From contig DGVL01000150.1 of NCBI GenBank assembly GCA_002394965.1, positions 1 to 41,771 of the forward strand: DNA of 41,771 nucleotides, given 5' to 3'. Below, piece after piece: positions 1-7,865 of this stretch. The notes beneath the pieces are model-generated. The model saw nothing but the letters and a program-made list of their open reading frames with translations, did not search any database and was not told the origin of the DNA. This stretch comes from Lachnospira sp. UBA4285 (GTDB taxonomy: Bacteria; Bacillota; Clostridia; Lachnospirales; Lachnospiraceae). Made by a program: the position numbers and the translations under genes. Positions within the stretch are counted from its first letter, which is position 1. Every line of letters starts with the position of its first letter.

Positions 1-1
1 G

Positions 2-124
2 GCCATCCGCGATTCCCGCCGACCCGAAGACGACCACAGCGACACCTGCAGCATGTGCGGCAAGTTCTGCGCTGTGCGCAGCATGAACAAGGCGCTCGCC
101 GGAGAGACAATTGACATCCTGTAA
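2..124 (+). CDS. thiC: Phosphomethylpyrimidine synthase ThiC, C-terminal end (partial)
   Basis: The window opens inside this gene; the last 40 codons are readable and end in TAA. The tail carries the cysteine cluster CSMCGKFC that binds the radical-SAM 4Fe-4S cluster in ThiC, followed by a short tail typical of the family end. ThiC converts aminoimidazole ribotide to the hydroxymethylpyrimidine phosphate half of thiamine. The last cysteine spacing here is CX3C, one residue shorter than the CX2CX4C of the E. coli enzyme; I believe this shorter form occurs in anaerobe ThiC but cannot check it. The gene converges on ilvN and the two share a hairpin terminator. Upstream parts, including any TPP riboswitch, lie outside the window. 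Confidence 0.88.
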   Translation, partial: AIRDSRRPEDDHSDTCSMCGKFCAVRSMNKALAGETIDIL

Positions 125-171
125 CCATAGCAGCTTGTAAAAGCCAACCGCTGCAACTCAATAAACGCAAA

Positions 172-205
172 CAAGCCGCAGTCCATTCGCAGGGACTGCG
201 GCTTG
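172..205. terminator. Bidirectional terminator between thiC and ilvN
   Basis: A perfect 13-bp stem (172-184 with 193-205) encloses an 8-nt loop. It lies between the two convergent stop codons. The minus-strand side is followed by a T-rich stretch; the plus side has only a weak T content, so it probably works best for ilvBN. Confidence 0.8.
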
Positions 206-242
206 CTGCTTATCTGGTATACCGCGCCGGGTCACCGGTATG

Positions 243-716
243 TTACTTCTTCGCCATCGCAATCGATCCCGTTCTCTGTGTCTCGAGGATTCCAAACGGC
301 TTGCAGAGCATAATAAAATCCTCAATAGATTCCGGATCCTTCGCCATCACAATGATCATATATTTCGGAGAAACATGCATGATCTTTGCGCCCATGACAG
401 AGCACAGCTCGATCAGAGCGGCACGATTCGTGGCCGAATACGAGATCTTGATAAGGAGCATCTCAAGTTCGACCGTTCTCGTCTCGTCAAGGCGGCGCAC
501 TTTGATGACATCCACTTTCTTGTTCAGCTGTTTTTCAATCTGCGATATGGTGCGCTCATCGCCGGTGGACACGATCGTCATACTCGACACATCTTTTTTC
601 TCGGTCGTACCAACCGCCAGTGAGTCGATATTGAAGCCGCGGCGCGCAAACAATCCGGAGATCGCGGAAAGGACGCCATCCTTATTTTCAACCAGAACCG
701 AAAATATTCCTCTCAT
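243..716 (-). CDS. ilvN: Acetohydroxyacid synthase small (regulatory) subunit
   Basis: 157 aa. It is the regulatory subunit that activates the catalytic IlvB subunit and confers valine feedback control in branched-chain amino acid synthesis. The N-terminal ACT domain (about residues 2-75) begins MRGIFSVLVENKDGVLSAI and includes the RRGFNIDSLAVG segment; the C-terminal half has the MIIVMAKDP stretch usual for the family. The ATG at 716 has GAGAGGAG about 8 nt upstream. A TTG ten codons further upstream is possible but would overlap the ilvB stop and has no ribosome binding site. It starts 13 nt after the ilvB stop, so the two are co-transcribed. Confidence 0.93.
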   Translation of the reverse strand: MRGIFSVLVENKDGVLSAISGLFARRGFNIDSLAVGTTEKKDVSSMTIVSTGDERTISQIEKQLNKKVDVIKVRRLDETRTVELEMLLIKISYSATNRAALIELCSVMGAKIMHVSPKYMIIVMAKDPESIEDFIMLCKPFGILETQRTGSIAMAKK

Positions 717-729
717 ACAGCGTCTCCTC

Positions 730-2352
730 TCATTTCGTCTTGTCAAGACTGTCTACGTCACAGACCATCAAAGCCGCCCGGCTGCAGGACAGAAAGCTGT
801 CAAGGGCCTCCGGAAGCGCCTCATTGGAATCAACATGAAAATACTCCATGTCGTAACTCTGAGCCAGCTTGTCATACTTCGGATAGTCGTACAGCGCGAC
901 GCCGGAATAATGCCCGTTGTACACCTTCTCCTGATGTTCTCTCACGAGCCCCAGATACCGGTTCTTGACCACGATGATCTTCATTGGCAGTTTATTCACC
1001 GCGATGGTGCCCAGTTCGTACATGGACATCTGAAACGCACCGTCACCGACGACGGTCACCACCTGCTTGCCGGGATCTGCCAGCTTTGCGCCAATGGAGG
1101 CGGGGATGGAATAGCCCATCGTACCCATACCGCCTGTGGTGAGGAAGCGGCCATTTTTCATGATGTAGTTGTCAGCGGACCAGAGCTGATTCTGCCCCAC
1201 ATCTGCCACATAGATTCCGTCATCGTCCATTTTCTCGGAGAGAGTCGTGACGAGTGTCATCGGATTCACAAGCTTGTCACTGAAAACACGGGTATCGACT
1301 GTATTCTTTTTGAATTCCTCAAGTGTGTTGATCCAGCCTTCTGTCCCGACGTGAATGTCCGCATCCAGAAGTTTCCTGAAAATCAGCTTTGCATCGCCAA
1401 CCAGAGGGATCGTCGGGCCTAGATTCTTCCCGATCTCGGCAGAATCGACATCGATGTGAATGACTTTCAGGCGCTGCTCAAGGGCATCGGGTTTCGGGAC
1501 TGCGCGGTCCGCCACCCGGGCGCCGACGATGATCAGAAGATCCGCGCCGGACACGGCCTTGTTGGCATACGGCTTGCCGTTGTTGCCCAGCATCCCGAAA
1601 TACAGTGGATGTTTCTTGGGAAGAACCCCTATGCCCATCATCGTGGAGACAAGCGGTATGTTGAACTTTTCGCAGAATGAACGGATCTCCTGCTCCGCAT
1701 TGCCCAGAATGACGCCGCCGCCGGCGCAGATCAGTGGTTTCTTAGACTTGTTGATCGTCTCGATCACCTTGTCCATCTGCGACTTGTTGCCTCTGGCCGT
1801 CGGCTTGTATCCGCGGATATCGACATCTTCCGGATAGTGAAAAGCTTTCTCGAGCTTCTGCGCCTGTACGTCGCACGGGATATCAATCAGAACCGGGCCC
1901 TTGCGGCCGGTATTCGCGATGTAGAAGGCTTCCCGGAACACCCGAGGGATGTCATCCGCATCCTTCACCAGATAGCTGTATTTCACGAAGCTGGAGGTTG
2001 CGCCCCGCATATCGGCTTCCTGAAATACATCGCGTCCCAGGAGCGCGCTGTTCACCTGACCGGTGATCGCGACGACCGGGATGCTGTCCGCATAGGCCGT
2101 CGCAAGAGCTGTTATCAGGTTCGTTGCTCCGGGCCCCGACGACGTGACGCACACGCCAGGCCTTCGGGAAATCCGCGCATATCCGCTCGCTGCGTGGCCG
2201 GCCGCCTGTTCCTGCCGCACCAGAATATGCCGGATACTGTCCTGATTGTATATGGCCTCATAGAAAGGAGCAATGGCAACGCCCGGAATTCCGAAGATCG
2301 TCGTCACACCCTCTTCCTGAAGGCATCTCACCATGGCTTGTGCACCGTTCAT
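730..2352 (-). CDS. ilvB: Acetohydroxyacid synthase large (catalytic) subunit
   Basis: 540 aa, ThDP-dependent enzyme condensing two pyruvates, or pyruvate with 2-ketobutyrate, at the first common step of valine, leucine and isoleucine synthesis. The N-terminal ThDP domain has FGIPG and the catalytic glutamate in the RQEQAAGHAASGYAR motif; the central domain follows, then the C-terminal Mg-ThDP motif GDGAF...KN with the second Asn kept. It is slightly shorter than the usual 550-590 aa. The position normally held by Trp in the VRQWQ motif is His473 (VREHQ), see findings. The start ATG has AGGGAGGA 7 nt upstream. The adjacent ilvN supports a biosynthetic rather than a catabolic (AlsS) enzyme. 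Confidence 0.93.
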   Translation of the reverse strand: MNGAQAMVRCLQEEGVTTIFGIPGVAIAPFYEAIYNQDSIRHILVRQEQAAGHAASGYARISRRPGVCVTSSGPGATNLITALATAYADSIPVVAITGQVNSALLGRDVFQEADMRGATSSFVKYSYLVKDADDIPRVFREAFYIANTGRKGPVLIDIPCDVQAQKLEKAFHYPEDVDIRGYKPTARGNKSQMDKVIETINKSKKPLICAGGGVILGNAEQEIRSFCEKFNIPLVSTMMGIGVLPKKHPLYFGMLGNNGKPYANKAVSGADLLIIVGARVADRAVPKPDALEQRLKVIHIDVDSAEIGKNLGPTIPLVGDAKLIFRKLLDADIHVGTEGWINTLEEFKKNTVDTRVFSDKLVNPMTLVTTLSEKMDDDGIYVADVGQNQLWSADNYIMKNGRFLTTGGMGTMGYSIPASIGAKLADPGKQVVTVVGDGAFQMSMYELGTIAVNKLPMKIIVVKNRYLGLVREHQEKVYNGHYSGVALYDYPKYDKLAQSYDMEYFHVDSNEALPEALDSFLSCSRAALMVCDVDSLDKTK

Positions 2353-2387
2353 GATCTGTCCTCCCTGTATATTTTGCTGTGGCTAAT

Positions 2388-2416
2388 ATAATACCCAAGC
2401 ATTCCCGAAAAAACAA
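2388..2416 (-). promoter_or_regulatory. Candidate promoter of ilvBN
   Basis: On the minus strand a TTGTTT -35 (2411-2416) and a TATTAT -10 (2388-2393) are separated by exactly 17 bp, about 35 nt before the ilvB start codon. The short leader leaves no room for a T-box or leader-peptide attenuator. Confidence 0.5.
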
Positions 2417-2426
2417 GCTCACAGGC

Positions 2427-2470
2427 GCAGAAAGCCCCGGGGCCTGTCTGGAGGCTCCGGGGCTTTCTGC
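2427..2470 (-). terminator. Hairpin terminator after the HEAT-repeat gene
   Basis: A perfect 14-bp inverted repeat (2427-2440 with 2457-2470) lies just after the stop of the HEAT gene and before the ilvB promoter. The run of T on the minus strand comes about 11 nt after the stem, so it is not fully canonical. Confidence 0.6.
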
Positions 2471-2486
2471 CTTACTTGTGTTCTTA

Positions 2487-2831
2487 TCAGCCGTTCTTGT
2501 GGCAGGCCTGAATCGCGTCAACCAGCGCTTCTCTCAGCTTGCTCCCTTCAGGCGCGGAAGCCATATACTGCTGCAGGAATGTAACAGCATGCTCCGATCC
2601 GACCTTCTGCAGCGTATTGCAGCACTCGATCTTGACATCATCGTCGCCCGCGTCCATCAGACGGAAGATCAGGTCGATGCAGCTGTTGTCAGAAGACCCT
2701 GCACATGCCTTAGCGAGTTTGATCTGCGTGTCCTTGTCCTCGTGCACATACTTGTCAAGGTCCGAGAATTTGTGCTTCGCTACCAGCTTCGCCATCTTCT
2801 CAGACGGATCTTTGCTACCGAATAAACCCAT
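2487..2831 (-). CDS. Small HEAT-repeat protein
   Basis: 114 aa, no signal peptide or membrane segment. From about residue 15 on it is made of paired amphipathic helices with the spacing of HEAT or PBS-lyase-type repeats, for example DDDVKIECCNTLQKVGSEHA, and is acidic overall. Such repeats are protein-binding scaffolds; no enzyme activity or partner can be inferred. The second of two close ATGs is chosen: AAGGA lies 6 nt before it, whereas the first ATG (2837) abuts the Shine-Dalgarno directly. It lies 69 nt after galT and could be its last co-transcribed gene or have its own promoter. Confidence 0.75.
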   Translation of the reverse strand: MGLFGSKDPSEKMAKLVAKHKFSDLDKYVHEDKDTQIKLAKACAGSSDNSCIDLIFRLMDAGDDDVKIECCNTLQKVGSEHAVTFLQQYMASAPEGSKLREALVDAIQACHKNG

Positions 2832-2900
2832 AACCATTCCTTCTTTCTGTAAAAATGTATTACCTGTATACTAGCACAATCAGAAAGCATTTTCACCCTG

Positions 2901-4466
2901 TCAGCACTCATGGTTCACAGAATCGACAAATTTTATGAAACTTTCATGTCCCGCATCCGTATCCTTGAAAACGCCTGCGTCCTCAAGAACCTTGGAGAAC
3001 ACTACACCGATCTCCTGACGGAGGACCTGCCGCAGAGCCTCACGGTCTGAGCGCGCAAACGGCGCTTTTTCCGGCGCAAACTCCGGATGCCGGCTGAGAA
3101 TGCCGCTGACCCAGGCCGCATGCGACGCGATCCGCGGATCGTCAGCGACCCGCCCGCCGGAAAGGACTGTGTCCATGACAAGCGCCATCTCCGTCTTGAG
3201 TCTTGCGGGCAGAACAGCCAGTCCCATCACTTCGATCAGGCCGATATTCTCTTTCTTGATGTGATGCAGCTCCTGGTGCGGATGAAAGATTCCCAGCGGA
3301 TACTCCTCGGTTGTCCGGTTATTGCGCAGCACGAGGTCAAGCTCGTACAGACCGCCGCTCATGCGCGCGATCGGCGTGATGGTGTTGTGCGGCGTTCTTG
3401 TGGTGCCATCCTGTGTGTATGCCAGGATCTGCGCCGATTCGTCAGAATACTCCCGCCACGCGGCAAGAATTCTGTCTGCGAGCGCCACAAGGCGTTCCGG
3501 CTCTTTGCCGTCAAGCCGGATCACAGACATAGGCCAGTTCACGATTCCGGCTGCAACGTCCTCGAATCCCTTGAAAACCAGCTTCTCCCGTAACGGCGCT
3601 TTCGCCATGGCGAATGTGTACCGCCCGCCTTGAAAGTGTTCATGCGTCAGGATGGATCCCCCTACGATCGGCAGATCCGCGTTGGACCCGATCGTGTAAT
3701 GCGGAAACATCTGCACGAACTCAAGCAGCCGTACAAACGTCATGCGGTCGATCTTCATCGGAGTATGCTCTCCGGAGAGCACGATGCAGTGTTCGTTGTA
3801 ATATACATACGGGCTGTACTGCATATACCAGGTCTGGTTCCCGAGCGTGAGCGGAATCAGACGGATAGTCTGTCTGGCCGGGTGATCGAGCCTGCCGGCG
3901 TACCCCTCGTTTTCCGGGCACAGAAGACACTTCGGATAGCTGGCACTCTGGCGCCGCAGCGCCGCGGCGATGGCCTTCGGGTCCTTCTCCGGCTTAGAGA
4001 GATTGATCGTGATGTCAAGATTTCCATACCGGGTCTGAGTGACCCACTTGAGGTCTTTCCTCACGCGGTACGTCCGGATATAGTCGCTGTCCTGCGACAG
4101 CTTGTAGAAATACCCGGTTGCAGCCTCCGGGCTTTCCCTGTACAACCGGTGAAACTGTGCGGTTACCTGCGAGGGTCTTGGCGTCAGGCAGTTCATGAGC
4201 CGCGTATCGAACAGATCCCGGCTTGCCGTACCGTCCTCACAGATCCCACGCGCCACAGCATCATCGATCAGTTCCTTCAGAATCGGTTCCAGGTCCGGAG
4301 TGCCCTCTGCCGGTTTTATATCAAACGCCGTGAAATCAGGCGACGGTTCAAAACCGCACACATCCAGCAGCTGATTGGCCGCATACATTGCATCATCCTT
4401 TTCAATCAGCCCGGTGGCCAGTCCATACGCCACAAGTCTCCTGATCCCCTCTTCTGTCGCCTCCAT
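2901..4466 (-). CDS. galT: UDP-glucose--hexose-1-phosphate uridylyltransferase, class II
   Basis: 521 aa. It transfers UMP from UDP-glucose to galactose-1-phosphate in the Leloir pathway. The protein belongs to the long gram-positive GalT class II family rather than the ~350-aa E. coli type: it has the LLCPENEGYAGRLDHPARQ segment and the GGSILTHEHFQGG motif with the expected histidines. The ATG at 4466 has AAAGGAAC upstream; an in-frame start 13 codons earlier would overlap galK and lacks a ribosome binding site. It starts 35 nt after galK, so a galKT operon is likely. No galE epimerase or galactose transporter is in the window. Confidence 0.92.
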   Translation of the reverse strand: MEATEEGIRRLVAYGLATGLIEKDDAMYAANQLLDVCGFEPSPDFTAFDIKPAEGTPDLEPILKELIDDAVARGICEDGTASRDLFDTRLMNCLTPRPSQVTAQFHRLYRESPEAATGYFYKLSQDSDYIRTYRVRKDLKWVTQTRYGNLDITINLSKPEKDPKAIAAALRRQSASYPKCLLCPENEGYAGRLDHPARQTIRLIPLTLGNQTWYMQYSPYVYYNEHCIVLSGEHTPMKIDRMTFVRLLEFVQMFPHYTIGSNADLPIVGGSILTHEHFQGGRYTFAMAKAPLREKLVFKGFEDVAAGIVNWPMSVIRLDGKEPERLVALADRILAAWREYSDESAQILAYTQDGTTRTPHNTITPIARMSGGLYELDLVLRNNRTTEEYPLGIFHPHQELHHIKKENIGLIEVMGLAVLPARLKTEMALVMDTVLSGGRVADDPRIASHAAWVSGILSRHPEFAPEKAPFARSDREALRQVLRQEIGVVFSKVLEDAGVFKDTDAGHESFIKFVDSVNHEC

Positions 4467-4501
4467 ATTCCCGTTCCTTTCTAATGTCCTTTGCTGCCGA
4501 C

Positions 4502-5671
4502 TCACTCGATTCTGTGTGCGCCGTCCCCGACGGAGGCGACGTAAATCTGCGCCTTTTTCCCGGTCTCCTTCTCGTACTGCTCGTCCACTTTTGCCTCATA
4601 TTCGCCGATGGCGTCACTGTCTATGATGCTGACTGTGCAGCCGCCAAAACCGCCACCCGTGATGCGCGATCCGTATACCCCCGGGATCGACCACGCAATC
4701 TCCACCAGCAGATCCGTCTGCGGGCAGGATGTCTCGTAGTCATCCCGAAGCGAGATGTGCGACGCATTCATGAGCTGACCGAATGCTTTGATATCATTCT
4801 TTTTGAGGCACTCTACCGCTCTCACAGTCCGGTCGTTCTCGTAGATGGCATGTTTGGCGCGGCGCGTGATGAGCGGATCGCCGATCACATCCTTGATCGC
4901 CTCAAACTGCGAAGGCTTCAGGTCGCACAGTTCCCGGATGTCAGCCCTTGTCTTAAGCCTGTCAAGAGCTTCCGCACACTGCTGCCGCCGTTCATTGTAC
5001 GCCGACGAAACGAGGCTGTGCTTCACATTGCTGTTGGTGATCACAATCTGAGCATGTCTGAGCGCAAGCGGCACATACGAGTAGGCAAGCTTTTTCGTAT
5101 CCAGGAAGATCGCGCTGTCCTTCTTCCCCATCGCGCTCGCGAACTGGTCCATAATCCCGCTGGAAAGTCCGCAGAAGTCATTTTCCGTCTTCTGCCCCAG
5201 CAGTGCCAGATCGATCATGCTAAGGGAGAGCCCGAACGTATCCCGCACGGCAAGTCCCGTCAGCACCTCGAGCGCCGCGGAAGATGAAAGGCCCGCTCCC
5301 GACGGAATATCTCCGTCAATCAGGAAGTCAAATCCGGACGGAATCTGTATATTTTTCTGCTGCATTGCCCAGATGACGCCCTTCGGATAGTTGGTCCAGG
5401 AAGCGGCGCGGTCATACTGAAGTCCATCAAGAGAAGACTCGATCACGCCGGCATCCGGATAATTCATCGAATAAAAGCGCATCGTCCTGTCATTCCGGCG
5501 GCGGATCAGCCCGTATATGCCGAATGTCAGCGCGCACGGAAACACATGGCCGCCGTTGTAATCCGTGTGCTCACCGATCAGGTTCACGCGCCCCGGTGCA
5601 AAACACAGTCCGTCTGCCTGTGACCCGAACGCATCGGCGAACGCCTTCTTCATCGCATTGATATCCATCAT
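4502..5671 (-). CDS. galK: Galactokinase
   Basis: 389 aa GHMP kinase that phosphorylates galactose at C1, the first Leloir step. The galactokinase signature GRVNLIGEHTDYNGG lies at about residues 27-41, the GHMP phosphate loop PSGAGLSSSAAL in the first half, and the GGFGG motif near the C-terminus. The length is the family norm. The first of two adjacent ATGs is chosen because GGAGG lies 7 nt before it. It follows the YhhN-type gene by 23 nt, which suggests read-through from the RelA/SpoT-like gene, a link that is inferred only from spacing. Confidence 0.95.
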   Translation of the reverse strand: MMDINAMKKAFADAFGSQADGLCFAPGRVNLIGEHTDYNGGHVFPCALTFGIYGLIRRRNDRTMRFYSMNYPDAGVIESSLDGLQYDRAASWTNYPKGVIWAMQQKNIQIPSGFDFLIDGDIPSGAGLSSSAALEVLTGLAVRDTFGLSLSMIDLALLGQKTENDFCGLSSGIMDQFASAMGKKDSAIFLDTKKLAYSYVPLALRHAQIVITNSNVKHSLVSSAYNERRQQCAEALDRLKTRADIRELCDLKPSQFEAIKDVIGDPLITRRAKHAIYENDRTVRAVECLKKNDIKAFGQLMNASHISLRDDYETSCPQTDLLVEIAWSIPGVYGSRITGGGFGGCTVSIIDSDAIGEYEAKVDEQYEKETGKKAQIYVASVGDGAHRIE

Positions 5672-5694
5672 GTATTAACCTCCAGGTAGTGAAT

Positions 5695-6339
5695 TTACAA
5701 AAGAATTCCGAGCGCTATAAGCAGCTGTGCCGCTGTGTACGTTCCCATAACGATCGCACCGTCACTTTTCTTCTTTAAAACGCCAGCATACAGCGTCAGA
5801 TCCGATATGACAAATGCTGCCGAACCCACAAACGACAACCAGCCGAAATCCGTGTGGGCAGCCGCAAAGAGCAGTGCCGTATAACTCATAAACAAAATCG
5901 CGCCCATGTAGCATACGACCGGCACTTTGAGTTTCCCCGGAGACACCGGAACCAGACGCATTGCCGTAATTATGAGAATCCCCACATAGACAGCGGCTGC
6001 CGTCGCCTCCGGAACCACCGGCACAAGGCCGGCTGCGCGACTCAGAAACATGAACGCATAGAAGATGTGGCCGAGCAGAAAGGAAAGAAGTCCGCCCGCA
6101 AACCATGTGTCTCCCGTCCTGAGCAGAAAAACGTCGCCAAGCCATCCGCAGAAGACACCGCCAAGAAGTGGAAATACAAACTCCTTGTTGGTATCCTGCC
6201 AGTACACACAGCAAAGCAGAAACAGGACCGGCATAAGCAGCGGCTTCATCACGCGCTTTCTGCCTGTTCCCGCAGAGATCATGTCATATACGGACGCCGC
6301 CGCATACGCGATCAGGATACAGAAAAACGGAATGCTCAT
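5695..6339 (-). CDS. YhhN/TMEM86-family membrane protein (lysoplasmalogenase-like)
   Basis: 214 aa, almost entirely hydrophobic with about seven or eight membrane segments. The segment GGVFCGWLGDVFLL near residues 60-73 and the later VISDLTLY stretch match the conserved acidic motifs of the YhhN/TMEM86 family, whose characterised members hydrolyse the vinyl-ether bond of lysoplasmalogens. Plasmalogens occur in anaerobic Clostridia, so the role is plausible, but it is inferred from family membership. Its ATG overlaps the TGA of the upstream RelA/SpoT-domain gene (ATGA), indicating translational coupling. Confidence 0.8.
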   Translation of the reverse strand: MSIPFFCILIAYAAASVYDMISAGTGRKRVMKPLLMPVLFLLCCVYWQDTNKEFVFPLLGGVFCGWLGDVFLLRTGDTWFAGGLLSFLLGHIFYAFMFLSRAAGLVPVVPEATAAAVYVGILIITAMRLVPVSPGKLKVPVVCYMGAILFMSYTALLFAAAHTDFGWLSFVGSAAFVISDLTLYAGVLKKKSDGAIVMGTYTAAQLLIALGILL

Positions 6340-7373
6340 GCGTGTTCTCCTCTCTGCACAAATCCTTCCCTTCCATCCGAAAGATCCGGCGATGAATCGT
6401 TCTGGAAGCGCGAAAGATGCTCAAACGGCGTGATCAGCCGCCCGCGGTACAGCCCGCAGCCGTCATTCATCAGGTGATTGTCAACCGCCTTGAACATGCA
6501 CACGTCCACACCGGACAGATCCAGATTCTGAAGTGCCATCACACGCTCATAAGCCTCGTCAAAATATACCGACTCACCGACTGGCACAGCCTCGCGTCTG
6601 CCGCGCTCATATTCCTGATTCAACTCGTAGAGCTTGTGGTTGGCAAGCCCTATTTCCGCCGCATCATCCATGTCCTTGGTGCGCAGCTGCATTTCGATGT
6701 AACTTCTGGCACTGTTGTCATAAAAGGTGATGTGAAGAGAACGGTAGCCGTAGTCCTTCACGTTAGTCACGTAATCCCGAAAGTACGGTTTCACGAAGTC
6801 ATCGAGCATCGGTGACTTGCTGTCCTGCTCGATCCCGGTGAGCTGCGGCGTGAACCCCCGCTCCTCCAGGAATTCCGGAAGTGCGTTGGCGATCTCATAC
6901 AAGATCCGCAGTTCTTCTTTTTTTCGCTTCTCTGCTTCCGGAATATGGCACTTTGGAATGGCAAGGATAATACGGTAGGCGATAATGTCGTGAAAACGCT
7001 GCACCTGGGCGATTAAATCCGAAAGCTTCGGATATCCGCCTGTTTCCCGGTGATATTCACTGATATATTCCACCACATAGCCATTGAACTTTTCCTCGAT
7101 CCGGATCAGAGATTTGATGCGCCCCTTGAACGTAAATGCAAGATACGGATATTGCCCGGCCATATAATAATAAAACTCGCGGATCCTCTGGGACTGTGCC
7201 GTGAGGAACTCATTGTGCTCCAGCAGCTCCAGCACCTCCAGAAGAAAGTTGCTGTGTACCATGTCCAGATGATTGCGAGTCTGTCTGGCGCTGCTCTTAA
7301 GATCCCGGGAATAATTGCGCAGGATCTTGAGTACCGTATCTCCATTGTACAAATAGTCGTTGAGTTTAACCAT
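6336..7373 (-). CDS. RelA/SpoT-domain protein, putative (p)ppGpp synthetase-like
   Basis: 345 aa without HD hydrolase, TGS or ACT domains, so closest to stand-alone alarmone synthetases, though longer than the usual ~210-260 aa. Synthetase-like motifs in order: FKGRIKSLIRIEEK (about 82-95), RFHDIIAYRI (126-135), DYGYRSLH (207-214) and EMQLRTKDMDD (227-237). An unusually long insert of about 70 residues separates the second and third motifs. An N-terminal ~80-residue helical region and a ~75-residue C-terminal extension flank the domain. The ATG at 7373 follows a G-rich site; a TTG 29 codons upstream would run through an inverted repeat and is less likely. Catalytic competence is not proven. 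Confidence 0.75.
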   Translation of the reverse strand: MVKLNDYLYNGDTVLKILRNYSRDLKSSARQTRNHLDMVHSNFLLEVLELLEHNEFLTAQSQRIREFYYYMAGQYPYLAFTFKGRIKSLIRIEEKFNGYVVEYISEYHRETGGYPKLSDLIAQVQRFHDIIAYRIILAIPKCHIPEAEKRKKEELRILYEIANALPEFLEERGFTPQLTGIEQDSKSPMLDDFVKPYFRDYVTNVKDYGYRSLHITFYDNSARSYIEMQLRTKDMDDAAEIGLANHKLYELNQEYERGRREAVPVGESVYFDEAYERVMALQNLDLSGVDVCMFKAVDNHLMNDGCGLYRGRLITPFEHLSRFQNDSSPDLSDGREGFVQRGEHA

Positions 7374-7406
7374 GCACCAATTCCCCCGGAAAGAAGATAC
7401 AACAAT

Positions 7407-7460
7407 CCCCTTTTCCCGCTTATTCCTGTTAATGGTACCGTAGGAAAAGGGGTAAATCAA
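7407..7460. promoter_or_regulatory. Perfect 10-bp inverted repeat overlapping a candidate promoter of the RelA/SpoT-like gene
   Basis: CCCCTTTTCC (7407-7416) and GGAAAAGGGG (7443-7452) form a perfect inverted repeat 36 bp apart. On the minus strand a TTGATT -35 (7455-7460) and a TACCAT -10 (7432-7437) are 17 bp apart, so one arm lies in the spacer and the other just after the expected start of transcription. This is an operator-like layout. On the plus strand the second arm contains AAAAGGGG, a Shine-Dalgarno-like site 7 nt before an ATG at 7460, so an RNA hairpin could also mask that site. Confidence 0.4.
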
Positions 7461-7476
7461 TGATGATTTTGAATGA

Positions 7477-7836
7477 ATCCCTTACCTCTTCGCTGAGTTC
7501 ATATGGATGGCATACCGTGGGAAAAATGACGAAAAATCGCATATACATCGACTTTACAAGTATCCGCTACGGGAAAATGCCGCCGATATCACGATCGCAT
7601 CTGGCAGTCTTGAGCAGCTCGTTTATCTGCGCCGTCTCTCCATGGCGATGATGCGGCGGATACGGACTCATTACCGCTTCATCATGGCGTTCAACGGTTC
7701 TCTCATCGCATCAGGCGCCGCGGGATTGCTGGCTCCTGCCACCTCCTCGCTTCTGCACAACACATCAACGATCATCATCGGACTTCACTCGATGACCAGC
7801 CTGAATGTGAAGAAGCCAGACAGCAGCAAGAATTAA
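7477..7836 (+). pseudogene. C-terminal remnant of a heavy-metal (P1B-type) P-type ATPase
   Basis: The plus-strand frame is open from 7477 to the TAA at 7834-7836. From about 7573 the translation (AADITIASGSLEQLVYLRR, then YRFIMAFNGSLI, PATSSLLHNTSTI and GLHSMTSLN) matches the last ~75 residues of CopA/CadA-type metal pumps: the end of the ATP-hydrolysis domain and the final two membrane helices. The phosphorylation DKTG, ATP-binding, CPC-type and metal-binding regions are all missing, and no stop-free frame upstream supplies them. A good terminator follows. It is most simply a decayed pump; a short expressed protein starting at the ATG at 7507 cannot be excluded, although that ATG lacks a clear ribosome binding site. 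The rest of 7374-7996 holds only the sites listed separately. Confidence 0.6.
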
Positions 7837-7865
7837 ACGTATCTGGAGCTGACAACCGGACCAGG

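Noticed and set aside
301..1422. Plus-strand open frame opposite ilvN and ilvB
   Set aside because: Antisense to clearly recognised genes, no recognisable domain, no start signals.
2353..2486. Possible T-box or peptide attenuator upstream of ilvB
   Set aside because: The space holds only the HEAT gene terminator, a promoter and a short leader; no T-box sequence or leader peptide is visible.
7460..7651. 63-codon plus-strand open frame with a good ribosome binding site at 7445-7452
   Set aside because: Its translation looks like nothing known and it is out of frame with the P-type ATPase similarity, so I treat the site as part of the inverted repeat rather than as a gene.
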